64,000 bases of DNA from Caenorhabditis elegans (taxonomy: Eukaryota > Nematoda > Chromadorea > Rhabditida > Rhabditidae), in contig NC_003279.8 of the NCBI RefSeq assembly GCF_000002985.6, positions 930,001 to 994,000 on the forward strand, written 5' to 3'. Of this stretch, positions 18,671 to 31,010 are shown piece by piece. The position numbers were made by a program, and so were the translations under genes. The notes under the pieces were generated by a model, which was not told the origin of the DNA, searched no databases, and saw only the letters and a list, made by a program, of their open reading frames with translations. Within the stretch, counting starts at the first letter, position 1. Each line of letters begins with the position of its first letter.

Positions 18671-21600
18671 TCAAATCATATTATTAGTTCGAAACGTCGA
18701 CGCGTAGGTGTTCGATCGTACACTGCCGGGAATTGCCGGTTGCGGGAGTTTCGGCACCGCCGGTTGATATCCTTCTTTGCTAACTTTTGATCTGAAAACA
18801 TTGACTTTTGCTACGTGGCCGTGGAAGAGAAAACTCGGCCACTATGTTTGTTTTTGCGACAAGGGTATATGCGCAAACCTACAAAATGATCTTCAAAAAA
18901 TGCGCGAATTTTTTGCCCAACAAAATGTGACGTCAGCACGTTCTGAACCGTGCGAAATCAGTCCCGCATTTTTGTAGATCTGCGTAGATCAAGCCGGACC
19001 ACAAAAATATCAAAGTTTTGAATTTTTCAAAAAAAAAGCACTTACGAGGATCTAGTCAGCTTGAACAGCAAGTAAATAAGACAAAACGCGCACATGATGA
19101 AGCTCAAAAGTAGATCAAACGAGAACTTGGTCGCCGAGACCGCATTGAAACTTCTGTCAAGTGAGAGAAACGGTTGGGTGGCATCGTTCACAAATGAAAG
19201 CATGTAGAATAGTCCAGCAATCGGATAGACTGCCGCAATGACTCCGGCAAACCCATTGACATCCTGCTCATCAGAGCCCAGAAGCCGGCAGCAAGCAGAC
19301 GAAAGAGCAATGGAGCTGATGAGGAATAGAATGAGCTCCCGGCAGAAGTTGAAGATCCAGTCGGTGCCCGGGCTTGCTGCTCCGATGAAGCAGAGTCCGG
19401 TGAGGGGATTGGCGGCGACGGCTTTTGCGAGTAGCGCGAGCATTAGTGGAGCCAGCGGGATTCCCAGGATGAGCATGATCACGCGGGTTCTGGAGTCGTC
19501 CTGGAAGATCATTTTTTAAAATTTAATTTTTGAAAATTTATCATGTCTGGAAAAGGTACAGGCTGACTAGACCTATTTCACGTGGTGTCAGAGTGTCTCA
19601 TTTCGTCTTGATCTACCATGATCTACAAAAAATGCGGGAGAAGAGACGCAGACTTCTCAACTCTCAACGTATGGTTAAGAACGTGCTGACGTCACATTTT
19701 TAATGTACAAAAAATTCCCGCATTTTTTGTAGATCAAACTGTAATGGGACAGCACAAAATTCAAAGCCCTCACCAATATATGCGATGTCCTTGTCGCCTT
19801 ATTCCACGACACACAGATCAAGAGCCACCAGAGACGTGAGCAAGTTGCCGTGTAGTAAATCAGTGAGGCCACTGAAGAACATGGAACATGGGAAAGCCCT
19901 CCGACGACGAAGAGCAGGTGATGGGTGTAGTCGGTGCACGAGATTTGGAACTTCAAAATTCTTTTTGAATGGCTCAAAAATATTGATTTTGAGCCAAGTT
20001 ATGACCATTTGAAGTTGGTGGCCTAGGATTTTCCTAGGAGTATTCTAGGCCGCCAACTTTGGACAGCCATAACTTGGCTGAAAATCAAAATTTTTGAAAT
20101 CTAATTTCACAGTTGAATTTAGCAGACCATGAGCTTCAATTTGACATATTTTTGTGCCTTGCCACGAAAACTCGCAGACCTACAGTAATCCGGCCAAAAT
20201 TAATGTTAACTGAAAGCTCAGAGTCTGCTAAATTTAAATACAAAGTTCGATTTCCAAAATATCGATTTTCAGAAAAATTATGAAGACTCTAAGTTGATGG
20301 CCTAGCATTTTCCTAAGAGTATTCTAGGCCGCCAACTTCAAACGCTCATAACTTGGCTCAGAATTAATATTTTCGAGCAAAATAAAAAGAATTTAACATA
20401 AAATCTTGTGATCTACCGGAAACTAGATGAGCGCAATTTTAAATATCTAGGCCACCAAGTGAAAACCGTGACTCGGCTCAAAACCATTATTTCTGCTTCA
20501 ACCAAAAACCAATTCATTTATTTTAATTGAAAGCCCGGTGTCGGCTCAATTCAAATACCAAGTTTATTTTCAAAATACCAATTTTCAAAAAAGCTATGAG
20601 CGTTCTAAGTTGGTGGCCTAGGATTTTCATAGATTTTCTAAGCCACCAACTTCAAACGCTCATAACGTGGCTTAAAATCAATATTTTCGAGCAAAATAAA
20701 AAGGATTTAATATAAAATCTTGTGATCTATCGGAGAATGCATTTTAAACTTTCTAGGTCACTAAGTAAAATATTCGGCCACCAAGCCTCGGCCGAAAATT
20801 ATTATTTCTGCTGAACCAACAACCAAATTCTCCAAAAACTGCTTACCTGATCTTTAAACGAAATGCTCACAATATAAATAACCGATGTCGCACAAAACGA
20901 GATGCACGAGAAGAACATGGCAGTTTCCGTAAGTGAGTGGAGCATCTCGAGACGTCTAAAGTAGATCCTGATTTGTTTTTGGAAAATTAGGCCACACATC
21001 ACACAATCCAAAACTTACGATAAGCCGACTATGAAGACTGATAGAATTGTTAGTATTACAGAGCTCAGCGAGAGAAACAACAAGAGTCGGGTGGCGGATT
21101 CACGGTCAGTCTGGAAATGTACTCATTTGTTACTGAACTAGGTCTACTTAAGCCTAAGCCTAAAGTAAGCCTACCTGCCCAACCTTCTGTGGGTTCGAGC
21201 ACAAAGGCACACACTTTGAGGATCGATTCAGGAACACCTCATCCTGTGGGCATTTTCCGTTGAGGCGGTCGACCTCCCGTTGAATATCTTCTACTCGATC
21301 ATTACCGTCGTCCTCCTGGAAAAGAAAGATGATTGATTTGAAGCTGTGTATCTAATTACCCCCGTTTGATGATATAGGACCGGAGAGATTACAATCAGAT
21401 GTTCTCTGTTTTTCTCTGTTTTTTGGTAGCTAGTATAGAAAACTATAGAGTACTGTAATTCCTATTTGGGAGCTTGGTATTGTGCTATTATCAAAAAAAT
21501 ACAATTGCACAAATTTCTCATTGATCTACCTGTTGAACTTGACTCCGCCCCCAATCTTGTTACTGTTATTATTAAGGTAGATCAAAAACACAAGGAAGAT

Positions 21601-24600
21601 CAAAAATAAATTACGAGAAAATTGTGCGATTGTATTTTTTTCTATAATATCAAACATTTATTGATTTTAGGACATTCTGTGATTAACTTTTATAGTTTCA
21701 CGGATTTCTGGCTTCCCTCAAAAAATTGAAATGGAAGAGTTTTCGCTGAACTAGGCCATGTTGGCTCGGCCATGCGTGGCGCGTCGCGGCTCGATTTTAG
21801 TTGTAAAACTAAATATTTCCCACGCGTTGTCCGACAGGCGACTGTCAATGGAGCGCAAAAAATTCATTGAGGGAGGTTTCTATTTGGCAATGCGCTTTTG
21901 GTTTTTCAGTGATCTTTCAAAAAATTTTTCATAATTTTCAAATGATCATAACTCTGAAACTAAAATTTTTGGCAAAAAAAGTCGTAATATTGTAAAATGT
22001 TGCTCATAATTTCTTCTATACGATAAAATTTTTTCAAAATTTTACATTAAACAGGCCAATAGGTACAGCGCCCGACAACTCGCGGGTCCAAAAATTTTTC
22101 AAAAATCGTCAAAATTCGACTCGCGAGATGTCGAGCGCTAAATCTATTGACTTTATTTTTTTGAATTTTTGAAAAATTTGTTATCCAATAGAAAAATTTA
22201 TGAGCAACATCTTATTAGTTAAGCGTTTCTTGCCAAACATTTTATATTCAGAGCTATACTCATTTGAAATTTTTGAAAAATCACTGGAAAACCAAAAACG
22301 CGGCAAACGATTTTTTCCGGCAAATCGGCAAATTGGCAAACTGCCGGAATTAAAAATTTCCGGCAAATCGGCAAACCGGCAAATTGTCGAATTTGCCGAA
22401 AATTTCGGCAAATTGTGGTTTTGCACTTTTTTTGGAAATTTCAGAATTCCAATTTCAAATTGCAAAATTAAACTCATCCTATGAATGTTTCTACATCTAT
22501 TTTGAAAAGTAAGTAAATTCTATGAAAATATATAAGGAAAACGAGAAAAAATTCAAAAAGACATAGTTTTAAGTGTTTCCGTCTTATTAAAAAATCCCTC
22601 TAAACTTTTCCGGCAAATTGATATTCGGCAAACGGGAAATTGGCGATTTGCCGGAATTGAAAAACCCGATACTTACACTTTCTTTCGCTGCAAACTTTGC
22701 CCTCTCATCTTGAATTGCTCCTTGCTCATTTGGCCCTTTCATGCACATTTTCTCTCGATTGTTCTCCAACGGGAACTTATCACAACGAATCACATCGGGC
22801 CACTTGAAACCGAAACTTTCCAGCACTGGAAGACACTTTTCCTGGACGGAAAGACACAATGGACGGCATGGACCAATTGGGTTGGCTAGCTGAAATTTTT
22901 TTGAACGATGAAATGATAAAAATGTGCGATTCTTCTCTGATTGAACTCACTTTCTCGTTGCACATCGGGAAGTAGACGGAGCACAGGAAGAATTTGAGCT
23001 GCTCGGAGCAGACAACGGAGAGCAGGGGCTTGTAGGTGAGGATGGATTCGGAGGCGTCTTTCCATGATTCCTCGTCGACGAGATTTGGGAAGCTGGAATA
23101 AGGGCTTGTAAAGTTTGAGAAACTTGAGATTTACAGGGTCAAAAATTGCTCACGAGCTCTCCCGGTTGCCGAAAAGTTGCCGAAATTTGAGCAACCAAAA
23201 GTTGCCGATTGCCAAAAATTGTAGGGTACGGCAACTTCGGCAATCGCCGGTTACCGAAGATTTTAGAGTTCGGCAACTTCGGCAATTGGCGGTTGCCATT
23301 GCTCTCACGAAATTTCCCGCTATTTTTGGAGATTAAACAGCAAGTGCACGTGTGGGTGTCTCAAACAGGAAAGAAATCCTGGCAGGAGCCGACTTGCCGG
23401 AAATTTTCAATTCCGGCAAATTGTCGGTGTGCCGATTTGCCGTTTGCCGGTTCTCAGATTTGCCGGAAGTGTGTAGAGGGATTTTTATAAGACGGGAACA
23501 CTGAAAACTGTGCCTTTTTGAATTTTTTCCCGTTTTCTTTGGATATTTTCATAGAATTTGCTTACTTGTCAAAATAAATGTAGGAACATTCATAGGATGC
23601 GTTTAATTTTGCTATTTGAAATTGAAATTCTGAAATTTCCAAAAAAATGAGTACAAAACCACAATTTGCCGGAATTTTTCAATTCCAGCAATTTGCCGAT
23701 TTGTCGTTCTGCTGGTTTGCCGGAAATTTTCAATTCCGGCATCTTGCCGATTTGCCGATTTGCCGGATTGCCGAAAATTTTCAATTCGTTAGCCGTCCAC
23801 CCTGGATCCTGCCATCCAAAAAAAAACGGAAATTTTTGGCAAATTGCCGTTTTTCCGCCGGCAAATTCGGCAAATCGACAATGTGCTGTTTTGCCGTTTT
23901 GCCGGTTTGCCGGAAATTTTCAATTCCGGCAATTTGCCGATTTGCCGATTTGCCGGTTTGCCGGAAATTTTCAATTCCGGCAATTTGCCGATTTGCCGAT
24001 TTGTCGGATTGCCGAAAATTTTCAATTCCGGCAATTTGCCGATTTGCCGATTTGCCGGTTTGCCGGAAATTTTCAATTTCGGCAATTTGCCAATTTGCCG
24101 TTTTGCCAAAAATTTTAGGGTTCGGCAAATTCGGCATTTGCCGTTTTGCCAAAAATTTTAGGGTTCGGCAACTTCGGCAGTTGCCGGTTTCCGCACATCC
24201 CTGTCCCACACGCCCCAGGTGGAAGATGGTGGAAGAGTTTCTAGCGGGTCCATCAAGGATGGGAATCATCAGTCAACACAATCCTTAGCCGACCTTCCCA
24301 AATTCATCATTCCTTCCTTCCAAAACGGTTTCCGGTCCTTCCAACCGATTAATACCAGCCACCACCACACCACCAAACCCTCTCCTTCGAAATAGAGAAC
24401 AAAGTTGCATACCCCCCTCATTTCTTTGTTTTGGAGAAAGGGGCGTTTTGTGGTGCTCGGAGAGCCTGAGGACGTGACAAGTGATATATAGACGGGCTTA
24501 TACTATCTGCTCGTCCATATTTCACGCGCCTAGGCAGAGTGCACGGCGGGAGGTGGAGACGCAGGTTCCCGTCCAACTGCCGCAGAGCATCCCCTATCTG

Positions 24601-25227
24601 CTCCTATCAATTGTTCGGAGAGACTTTTTTGTGAATTTTGCTTTTTGCAAGAGGTCTGAGATTTGGGATTTGGGCTTTAGGCTTTAGGCTTTGGGCCTTG
24701 CTTTGCGCCAGAGAATGGAAATTTGTCCGTATTTTCCCGGCTTATATCAAAAAATGATCAACTATAAAAATATAGAAAAAGATTTTTCAAGTTTTTTGTC
24801 AGTTAGTATTTTTTGATAAAACAAAAGAGAGCCGAGATATAAGCTGTCAAAGTAGAGCAAGGGTGGTTTGATCTACAAAAAATGTGGGGATTTTTTTTCA
24901 AACTTGCTCTACTGATAAATTAATAAATTACTCCCACAAAATCCAATAAGCCTCAAACTTAAGATCCTCCAATCTCATCCCCCTCATAAAACAATAATAC
25001 TAAATCACTAGATCTCCGGTAGTATATATCAGAAGAACAGTTGCTCTCCCTCTCGAACCGACTTACACTTGAGAAAAATAAATTGTGGAAGAGAAGTGAC
25101 GTCATCGTAACCTACCACTTCACAAGTTTATATATATATATATATATAAGTACTAGTTAGGACTAGCTAAGACCTAATTAGAACATAGGTATGGCCTGTA
25201 AGTTAGGACCTAATTAGAACTCACTAG

Positions 25228-25269
<42 letters not shown>

Positions 25270-27319
25270 GAACCCGGGCGGGTAACCCCTTACGGTCAGA
25301 GGGGTGTCCTACACCAAGGGTATGTAAACTGTGTCCCCCAGATGGCGAAGTTGAGAGGGAAAAAGTGAAAAAGCGCGCCACATGGCCTCGCGACCGTATG
25401 TTGCAATTTCAAGCAACGTTTTTGATTTATTGGAGGAGAAATTTTGAAAAAGTGAAAAAAAAGTGTGACCCCATATGAGATGCGTAATAAAATTCCCTAC
25501 AAGACCTTAAGAAAACGTGGCTGGCTGGCAAAAAACAGGTGGCAATAATAACGGAATGTGTATGTGTGTGTGTGTGTGTGTGTGTGCTCGAAGAGCATAG
25601 GCTCGTAAATCGTTATAATTGATGCTGGAGGAGAAGGAGACGATGGGCCTCCAAAGTGTTACACCTGGTATTTGTTGGGAAAAATTTGGGGGAAATAGGC
25701 ATTAAACTACCTAACCTAATTGAGTTTTTTCAAAGCTTATATTATTATAACTAAGAGGTGTGATAATAAATAATTAAAGAACTTTAAAATTATCAAAAAC
25801 GCTTTCAAATCTGTAAAGCTGATATTTTAAGGATTTAGTACTAGTTAAAATCTAGTTGGGACCTAGGTAAGACTATCTAGAAAGTTCGGACGTAACTATT
25901 TAGGAACAGTTAAGTCTTAAGGCCTGCTTGGGTACAGGTAAAAATGTTTAGAAAGTTAGGAACTAAATAGGTGAAGTAAGTACTAGTTAGGACTAGTTAA
26001 GACCTAATTAGAACCTAGGTAAGGCCTGTAAGTCAGGACCTAAATAGGACTTACTAGGACTTAGGTAAGACTAGTTAATGTCTTGTTAGGACTAGTTAGG
26101 ACTAGCTAAGACCTAATTAGAACCTAGGTACGGCCTGTTAGGGAAGATCTGATTAGGACTTACTAGGATTTAGGTAGGACTAGTTAAGATATAGTTAGGA
26201 CTAGTTAGGACTAGTTAAAATTTAATTAGAATCTAGGTATAGCCTGTAAGTTAGGACCTAATTAAGACATACTAGGGCTTAAGTAGGACTAGTTAATACT
26301 AGTTAAGAACTAATTAGAACATAGGCACGGTCTGTTAGTTAAGGCCTAATTAGGACTCACTAGGACTTAGGCAGGGCTAGTTTAGTTATTGTTAGGACTA
26401 GTTAGGACTAGTTATGTACCTAATTTGGACTCACTAGGACTTAGGAGGACTAGTTATAATCTTGTTAGTAATATTTAGGACTAGTTAAAATCTAATTAGA
26501 ACCTAGATATATCCTGTAAGTTAGGACCTAATTAAGACTTGATTTGCTAGGATTTAGACAGGACTAGTTAAGATATTGTTTGGACTAGTTGACTAGTTAA
26601 GACCTAATTAGATCTTAGGTACGGCCTGTAAGTTAGGGCCTAATTAGGACTGAATAGGACTAAATTTCTTGTTACGAATAGTTAGGACTAGTTAGGACTA
26701 GTTAAAACTTAATTAGCACCTAGGTACGGTCTGTTAGGGAATACCTACTTACCAGGCCTTAGGTAGGACTAGTCATGACCTAATTAGAACCTAATTAGAA
26801 CCTGGGCACGGCCTGTTAGGGAAGACCTAATAAGGACTTACTAGGACTTTGGTAGGACTAGTTAGGACAAGTTAAGACCTAATTAGAACCTTGGTATGGC
26901 CTGTAACTTAGGACCTATTTAGGACTTACTAGGACTTAGGTAGGACTAGTTAGGACTAGTTGGAAGTTGGGACCTAACTAGTTAGACCCTTAATTTTGTA
27001 CACATGCTTATTAATATCAATAAAAATTTTAAAAAAAAACGACTTTTTTAAGTTTAACTATATAAAACTATAATTTGGAAAATTTGCTACTTTGCTTAAA
27101 AATCGAGAAAAAACCTAGCGTTTCTATAAAAAACCATCTTGAAGTAAATTTTGAAAAAACCCCGTCATCCAACAAAAAAAAATTCACTCACCTCGTTAAG
27201 TTATACGGCAAATCGTTGCACATCTCATGATCCACCTTTTGACACCTCTGCCCGTCCACACCAATCACAAAGAGCAACAGGAGCCAGGTTACTCCGAGGT
27301 AACCACGAAATGGTCCCAT
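18671..27319 (-). CDS. mig-1: Frizzled-family Wnt receptor (MIG-1-like)
   Basis: Nine coding exons on the minus strand join in frame: 27192-27319, 22951-23092, 22677-22889, 21175-21315, 21019-21110, 20847-20955, 19774-19950, 19046-19500 and 18671-18791, giving 525 residues. A signal peptide (about 1-25) precedes a cysteine-rich Wnt-binding domain in exons 1-3 with the ten cysteines expected of Frizzleds (for example YFPMCNEK and GPCRPLC). A linker with two more cysteine pairs leads to seven hydrophobic segments (exons 5-8), including SRLWWLL in the third. The cytoplasmic tail is short, ends NNMI, and lacks the usual KTxxxW Dishevelled-binding motif, which favours mig-1 over lin-17, mom-5 or cfz-2. 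The acceptor of exon 7 (TTTTGAAG) is weak and could be wrong by a few bases. The first intron is 4.1 kb and repeat-filled. A plasma-membrane Wnt receptor; in worms MIG-1 guides Q neuroblast and HSN migration. Confidence 0.88.
18880..18998. repeat. Family B element, internally shortened (copy 5), mig-1 last intron
   Basis: Contains AAAAAATGCGCGAATTTTTTG, GTGACGTCAGCACG and TGTAGATCTGCGTAGATC but lacks the CACGTG ends. Confidence 0.6.
19579..19756. repeat. Family B element (copy 6) in mig-1 intron 7
   Basis: Begins CACGTGGTGTCAGAGTG and ends GTAATGGGACAGC, with GTGCTGACGTCACATTTTT in the middle. It sits between two transmembrane-domain exons. Confidence 0.75.
19985..20800. repeat. Direct repeats containing CTAGGCC palindromes, mig-1 intron 6
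   Basis: Three diverged copies (about 20010-20100, 20280-20390 and 20590-20720) of a block with GTTGGTGGCCTAGGATTTTC, then TTCTAGGCC(G/A)CCAACTT and CGCTCATAAC(T/G)TGGCT. Each block has inverted symmetry around the CTAGG core, so it could fold back. Confidence 0.75.
21707..21870 (+). repeat. Family A element, partial (copy), mig-1 intron 3
   Basis: CTGGCTTCCCTCAAAAAATTG through TTCATTGAGGGAGG, with the central part shortened; it lacks the stretch containing GGAGTACACGAC. Confidence 0.7.
22300..22500 (-). repeat. TTGCCG-bearing element, inverted partner of 23570-23765
   Basis: A short GGCAAATCGGCAAA array followed by GGAAATTTCAGAATTCC and CATCCTATGAATGTT. The same parts in inverted order occur at about 23570-23765 and, in the same orientation as that copy, at 29445-29640. 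The 22300 and 23570 copies flank mig-1 exons 2 and 3. Confidence 0.75.
23155..24200. repeat. TTGCCG/TTTGCCGA arrays in mig-1 intron 1
   Basis: Dense irregular arrays of GCCGATTTGCC and GGAAATTTTCAATTCCGGC (unit about 45-60 bp), in two blocks (23155-23470 and 23660-24195), the second ending CCGCACATCCCTG. All long open frames in this interval are repeat-derived. Confidence 0.85.
24201..25139. other. mig-1 intron 1, mostly unique DNA
   Basis: Contains a CT-rich stretch near 24300-24440 and ATTTGGG/GGCTTTAGG short repeats near 24660-24700. No exon with acceptable splice sites was found on either strand. Confidence 0.4.
25140..26990. repeat. GACTAGTTAGGACTAG minisatellite (1.85 kb), mig-1 intron 1
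   Basis: Two TA-dinucleotide runs (25130-25148 and 25231-25262) and a TG run (25560-25587) introduce it. From about 25830 the sequence is a diverged tandem repeat of about 110-120 bp per unit, each containing AAGACCTAATTAGAACCTAG, GGCCTGTAAGTTAGGACC and ACTTAGGTAGGACTAG. CTAG/ACTAGT occurs throughout. No coding capacity. Confidence 0.9.
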
Positions 27320-27408
27320 TAATGATAATGGAATTGGGGGCTCACAGCCTGGGTGGGGGAAAATATTGAGAGTAAAAGAAACAATGAGAAGAAAGACGGA
27401 GGATAGGC

Positions 27409-27425
27409 GGGGGGGGGGGGGGGGG
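27409..27425 (+). repeat. G17 tract
   Basis: Seventeen uninterrupted G residues about 90 bp upstream of the mig-1 start codon (mig-1 is on the other strand, so C17 in its sense). Confidence 0.95.
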
Positions 27426-27723
27426 CACACCAGTGGCAGCACCACCACGGCCTGTCCGTTGACAAATGACCCAAACGGACGGGGGGCGGGAAGAGTGTCT
27501 GTTGTGTGTGTTGGGAGATGGCTGGCGGTTATCAGATATTTGTATGAATGGTATAGAGAAACAGAGACCAAGAGAGCTGAAAGATGGAGAGGCGAAAGAG
27601 GAAGAGAGGGGGGGGGGTGGAAGTTTTTACGAGCCCTGTAATAAATATATCGAAGCAGCAAATCATTTGATGATAACGGAGGAGCGCGGGGACGGAGACG
27701 GCAATCATCATCATTATTAGGAC

Positions 27724-28625
27724 CAGGGGTGTGCGGCGAATTTTTGCCGAATTTGCTGTTTGCCGAGCTCGGCAATTTACCGAATTTGCCAAGCTCGGCA
27801 TATTTCAAAAAAGTAGATTTGCCAAATTTGCCGAACTTGGCATATTTCAAAAAAGTAGATTTGCCGAATTTGCCGAGCTCGGCATATTTCAAAAAAGTAG
27901 ATTTGCTGAATTTGCCGAATTTGCCGAGTTTGCCGAGTTCGGCAAATTTGCCTATTTAGCCGAGCACGGCATATTTCAAAACAGTAGATTTGCCGAATTT
28001 GCCGAATTTCCCGAGCTTGGCATATTTCAAAAAAGTAGATTTGCTGAACTTGCCGAGCTCGGCAAATTTGCCTATTTAGCCGAGCACGGCATAGTTCACA
28101 AAAGTAGATTTGCCGAATTTCCCGAGCTTGGCATATTTCAAAAAAGTAGATTTGCTGAACTTGCCGAGCTCGGCATTTTTCAAAAAAGTAGATTTGCTGA
28201 ATTTGCCGAGCTCGGAATATTTCAAAAAAGTAGATTTGCTGAACTTGCCGAGCTCGGCATTTTTCAAAAAAGTAGATTTGCTGAATTTGCCGAGCTCGGA
28301 ATATTTCAAAAAAAGTAGATTTGCCGAATTTGCCAATTTTGCCGTTTGCCGAATTTGCCGAGTTTGCCGAGCACGGCATATTTCAAAAAAGGAGATTTGC
28401 CGAATTTGCCGAATTTGCCGAATGTGCCGATGCCGAGCTCCTGTTGATTTTTTTCCAAAAATTCAGTAAAACGACACAAATTTGTTTTAAGAATTCATTA
28501 GTTTCGGTGCTCCAAACAACATCAAAAAATATCAAATTTTTCCGAATTTGTTAAGCACGGCAAATTTGCCAAATTTGCCGAATTAGCCGAGCACGGCTAA
28601 TTTTGAGATTTGTCGCACACCCCTG
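27724..28625. mobile_element. Non-autonomous hAT-type element filled with a TTGCCG minisatellite
   Basis: Terminal inverted repeats CAGGGGTGTGCG...CGCACACCCCTG bound a 902 bp interval. Exact 8-bp direct repeats ATTAGGAC lie immediately outside (27716-27723 and 28626-28633). An 8-bp duplication with CAGGG-type ends is the signature of the hAT superfamily. The interior is a tandem repeat of GCCGAGCTCGGCA and CATATTTCAAAAAAGTAGAT (about 50 bp unit) with no transposase gene. It lies about 400 bp upstream of the mig-1 start codon. Confidence 0.85.
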
Positions 28626-28633
28626 ATTAGGAC

Positions 28634-30781
28634 CGAGAAAAGGGCCTAACATGATTTCACAATTTGAAAAATGAAATTCAATTTTTCTTGGGAAAAAAGT
28701 ATGAATCTCTTCCTCCGCCCGTTTCCGGCAGAAACAATTGAACCAAACGAGCCAAAAGTGCACATTGTGTAACTTTGTTGGGGAGTGTAGATAACCAGAA
28801 GAAACAAGATGGAACTTTCTTGCGATGAACAAATTTTGGAACACTGGAGGGAAATGATTGGTGTTTTTTAAGCTTTTTAGTCAATTTTTAAAACTGTTCT
28901 ACAATAGGCCCAAATAGGCCTAATAGGCAAATAGGCCAAGTAGATTAAATATGCCAAATAGGCAGTATAGGTTGAATAGGTAAACAGGCCAAATAGGTCA
29001 AATAAGCTAAATAGGCGAGACTGGTGCTCAAATACTTTTTGAACTGGTAATGTTTTTTCTTCTACACAAAAACAAAAAAGTCCCTGCTTAGTTCCGCAAA
29101 ATTGTGATTTTTTTCAAAAGTTACCCATTTTTGCCACTTTTCAATAGTTTTTGATAGGTTAAATCTAGATTTTCTGAATTCAGCATATATGAATTACCCG
29201 TTTTCAACAAATTTAGGCAAATTTTTATTTTTGCCCAATTTTTTTAGCCATCTAATGACTGATTTTGGGCAAAAAAAATTTTCCTGAAATTGTACAAAAC
29301 CATTAGAAATTGAAAGGCTCCTCAGTTTAAAGGCACATGAGGTTTTTCGGAGTGGGTGGCAATTGTCGTTCGGCAAATTTTTTGGTCGACAAATTCGACA
29401 AATTGCTGGTTTGCCGATTTGCCGGAAAGTATTTTCTTACTTTTCAAAATATATGTACGAACATTCAGAGGATGCTTACAATTTTGCCGGATAAAATTTA
29501 AATTCTGAAATTTCCAAAAAAAATGTGCAAAACCATAAATTGCCAGAAATTTTTAATTCCGGCAATTTGCCGATTTGCCGATTTGCCGTAAATATCAATT
29601 CTGGCAAATTGAAGATTTGCCTTATTTGCCGACTTGCCGCATTCCCTGATGTAGGCATCAAAACGACTGAACACCAAGTTTTTTTGAAATTTTTTAAGTT
29701 TACCTTTATAATTTTTAGTGCTCAAAAAGTTCCAAAATTAAATAAATTTTGAAATTTGCCGAGCTCGGCAAACGGCAAATTTGCCGCACACTCCTGTTTC
29801 AAATGTTCACCGCATATTTAATTATTCCGGAAATCCCCTCAAACATCCATCAAAAGTGTTTTCCCTGATTTGTTGACTCTGACACCGACGGTGGTTGTTC
29901 CCCCCCCCCCCCACTCTCTCAATTGGCATGTAAATGAGCCCGTATGAATGAAGTGCCTTTTGGCGGCAAAATGCATATCTCCAAGTACCATTGAATTAAT
30001 CTTCCATCCCCCATTGTCTCCTTCTATATAGGGGGGAGGATGCGTGATTCTTGAAATATGCTCCAAGTGACAAATTGAGCGTGTGTGATGTATCGTGGCA
30101 GATGGCTGGCTGACAACGGATCAGTTCCAAAAACTGTATCAAACGGGGGGAAGAGAGGGGAGATGAAGGATGGGGGCAGATGGAGTCATCGATGCACCAT
30201 GTTTTTTGGAGCTGTTCACTCAGATATTAGGGTATTTTAATCCCCTTTTTAAGGTCTATTTCTGATCGTAAAACTTGGTATTTTCAACTCATTTTTAACT
30301 CAAAAATTTCAAAAGTTTGAAAAATTACACAAAAACCTAAATTTTGATCTGGTTTCAGGCATTTTAGTCCCTGTTAAGCGTCTTCGATGCACCATGTTGT
30401 TGTTCAACTTGTTTAAACTTTTTAGTTCCGCATCGAGGAAAATGGAAAATAAAAAATTATTTATGTATTCAAAAACCATACTTTGATTCTCCGTAACAAC
30501 GCTTTCATGGGAGGCAGGCCCGGTTTCAGGGCCTGACGCCTGCCTCAAACCTGCCGGCCTCACGCCGGCCTCACGCTTCATTTCTGCATTTTGGCGAAAA
30601 ATCAAATACTTGGACATAGTGAAAAGGTGATTTTTTCGACGCGGCCGACACTTTTCGGGTTCCGCGCCGCACTATACAGGAGGCGAGGCTCGCGGCGCGA
30701 GGCAGGCGGAGGTCGCCGCAAGGCAGGCGCGGCAAGCATTTTTGTGCTTACATGGATACCCTAGTCTACACAAAGCACGAA
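28634..30781. other. Intergenic, upstream of mig-1: mostly unique with short repeats
   Basis: Holds an AAATAGGCC/ATAGGC repeat (28905-29020), a TTGCCG-containing segment at about 29350-29650 ending GCATTCCCTG, and another ending GCACACTCCTG at about 29795. A C13 tract lies at 29900-29912. A GC-rich block at 30500-30740 repeats GGCAGGC and CCGGCCTCACG, and a related GGCAGGCGCGG/CCTGCC block lies at 9085-9260. No convincing gene is seen. Confidence 0.4.
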
Positions 30782-31010
30782 TTTCTGGCTTCCCTCATAA
30801 ATTGAAATGGAAGAGTTTTTGCCGAACTAGGCCATTTTGGCTCGGCCATATCTGGGGTAGATTTGCCGTCGCGTTGCGTGTCGCGTCGCGGCTCGATTTT
30901 AGTTGTAAAACTAAATTTATTTGTCCGTGTGGAGTACACGACTTTCCCATGCGTTGTCCGGCGGGCGATTGTCAATGGAGCGCAAAAAATTCAATGAGAA
31001 AGGCCAGAAC
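30782..31010 (+). repeat. Family A element (copy)
   Basis: Near full-length forward copy from TTCTGGCTTCCCTCATAAATT to CAATGAGAAAGGCCAGAACCC. Confidence 0.75.

Noticed and set aside
27188..27892. A 234-codon minus-strand frame extending mig-1 upstream
   Set aside because: The upstream part is the hAT-type minisatellite and low-complexity DNA; the signal peptide directly after the ATG at 27319 fixes the start.
23590..28470. Several 100-230 codon frames rich in [14 protein letters not shown] or similar
   Set aside because: Translations of TTGCCG minisatellites on both strands, in a mig-1 intron or in the hAT-type element.
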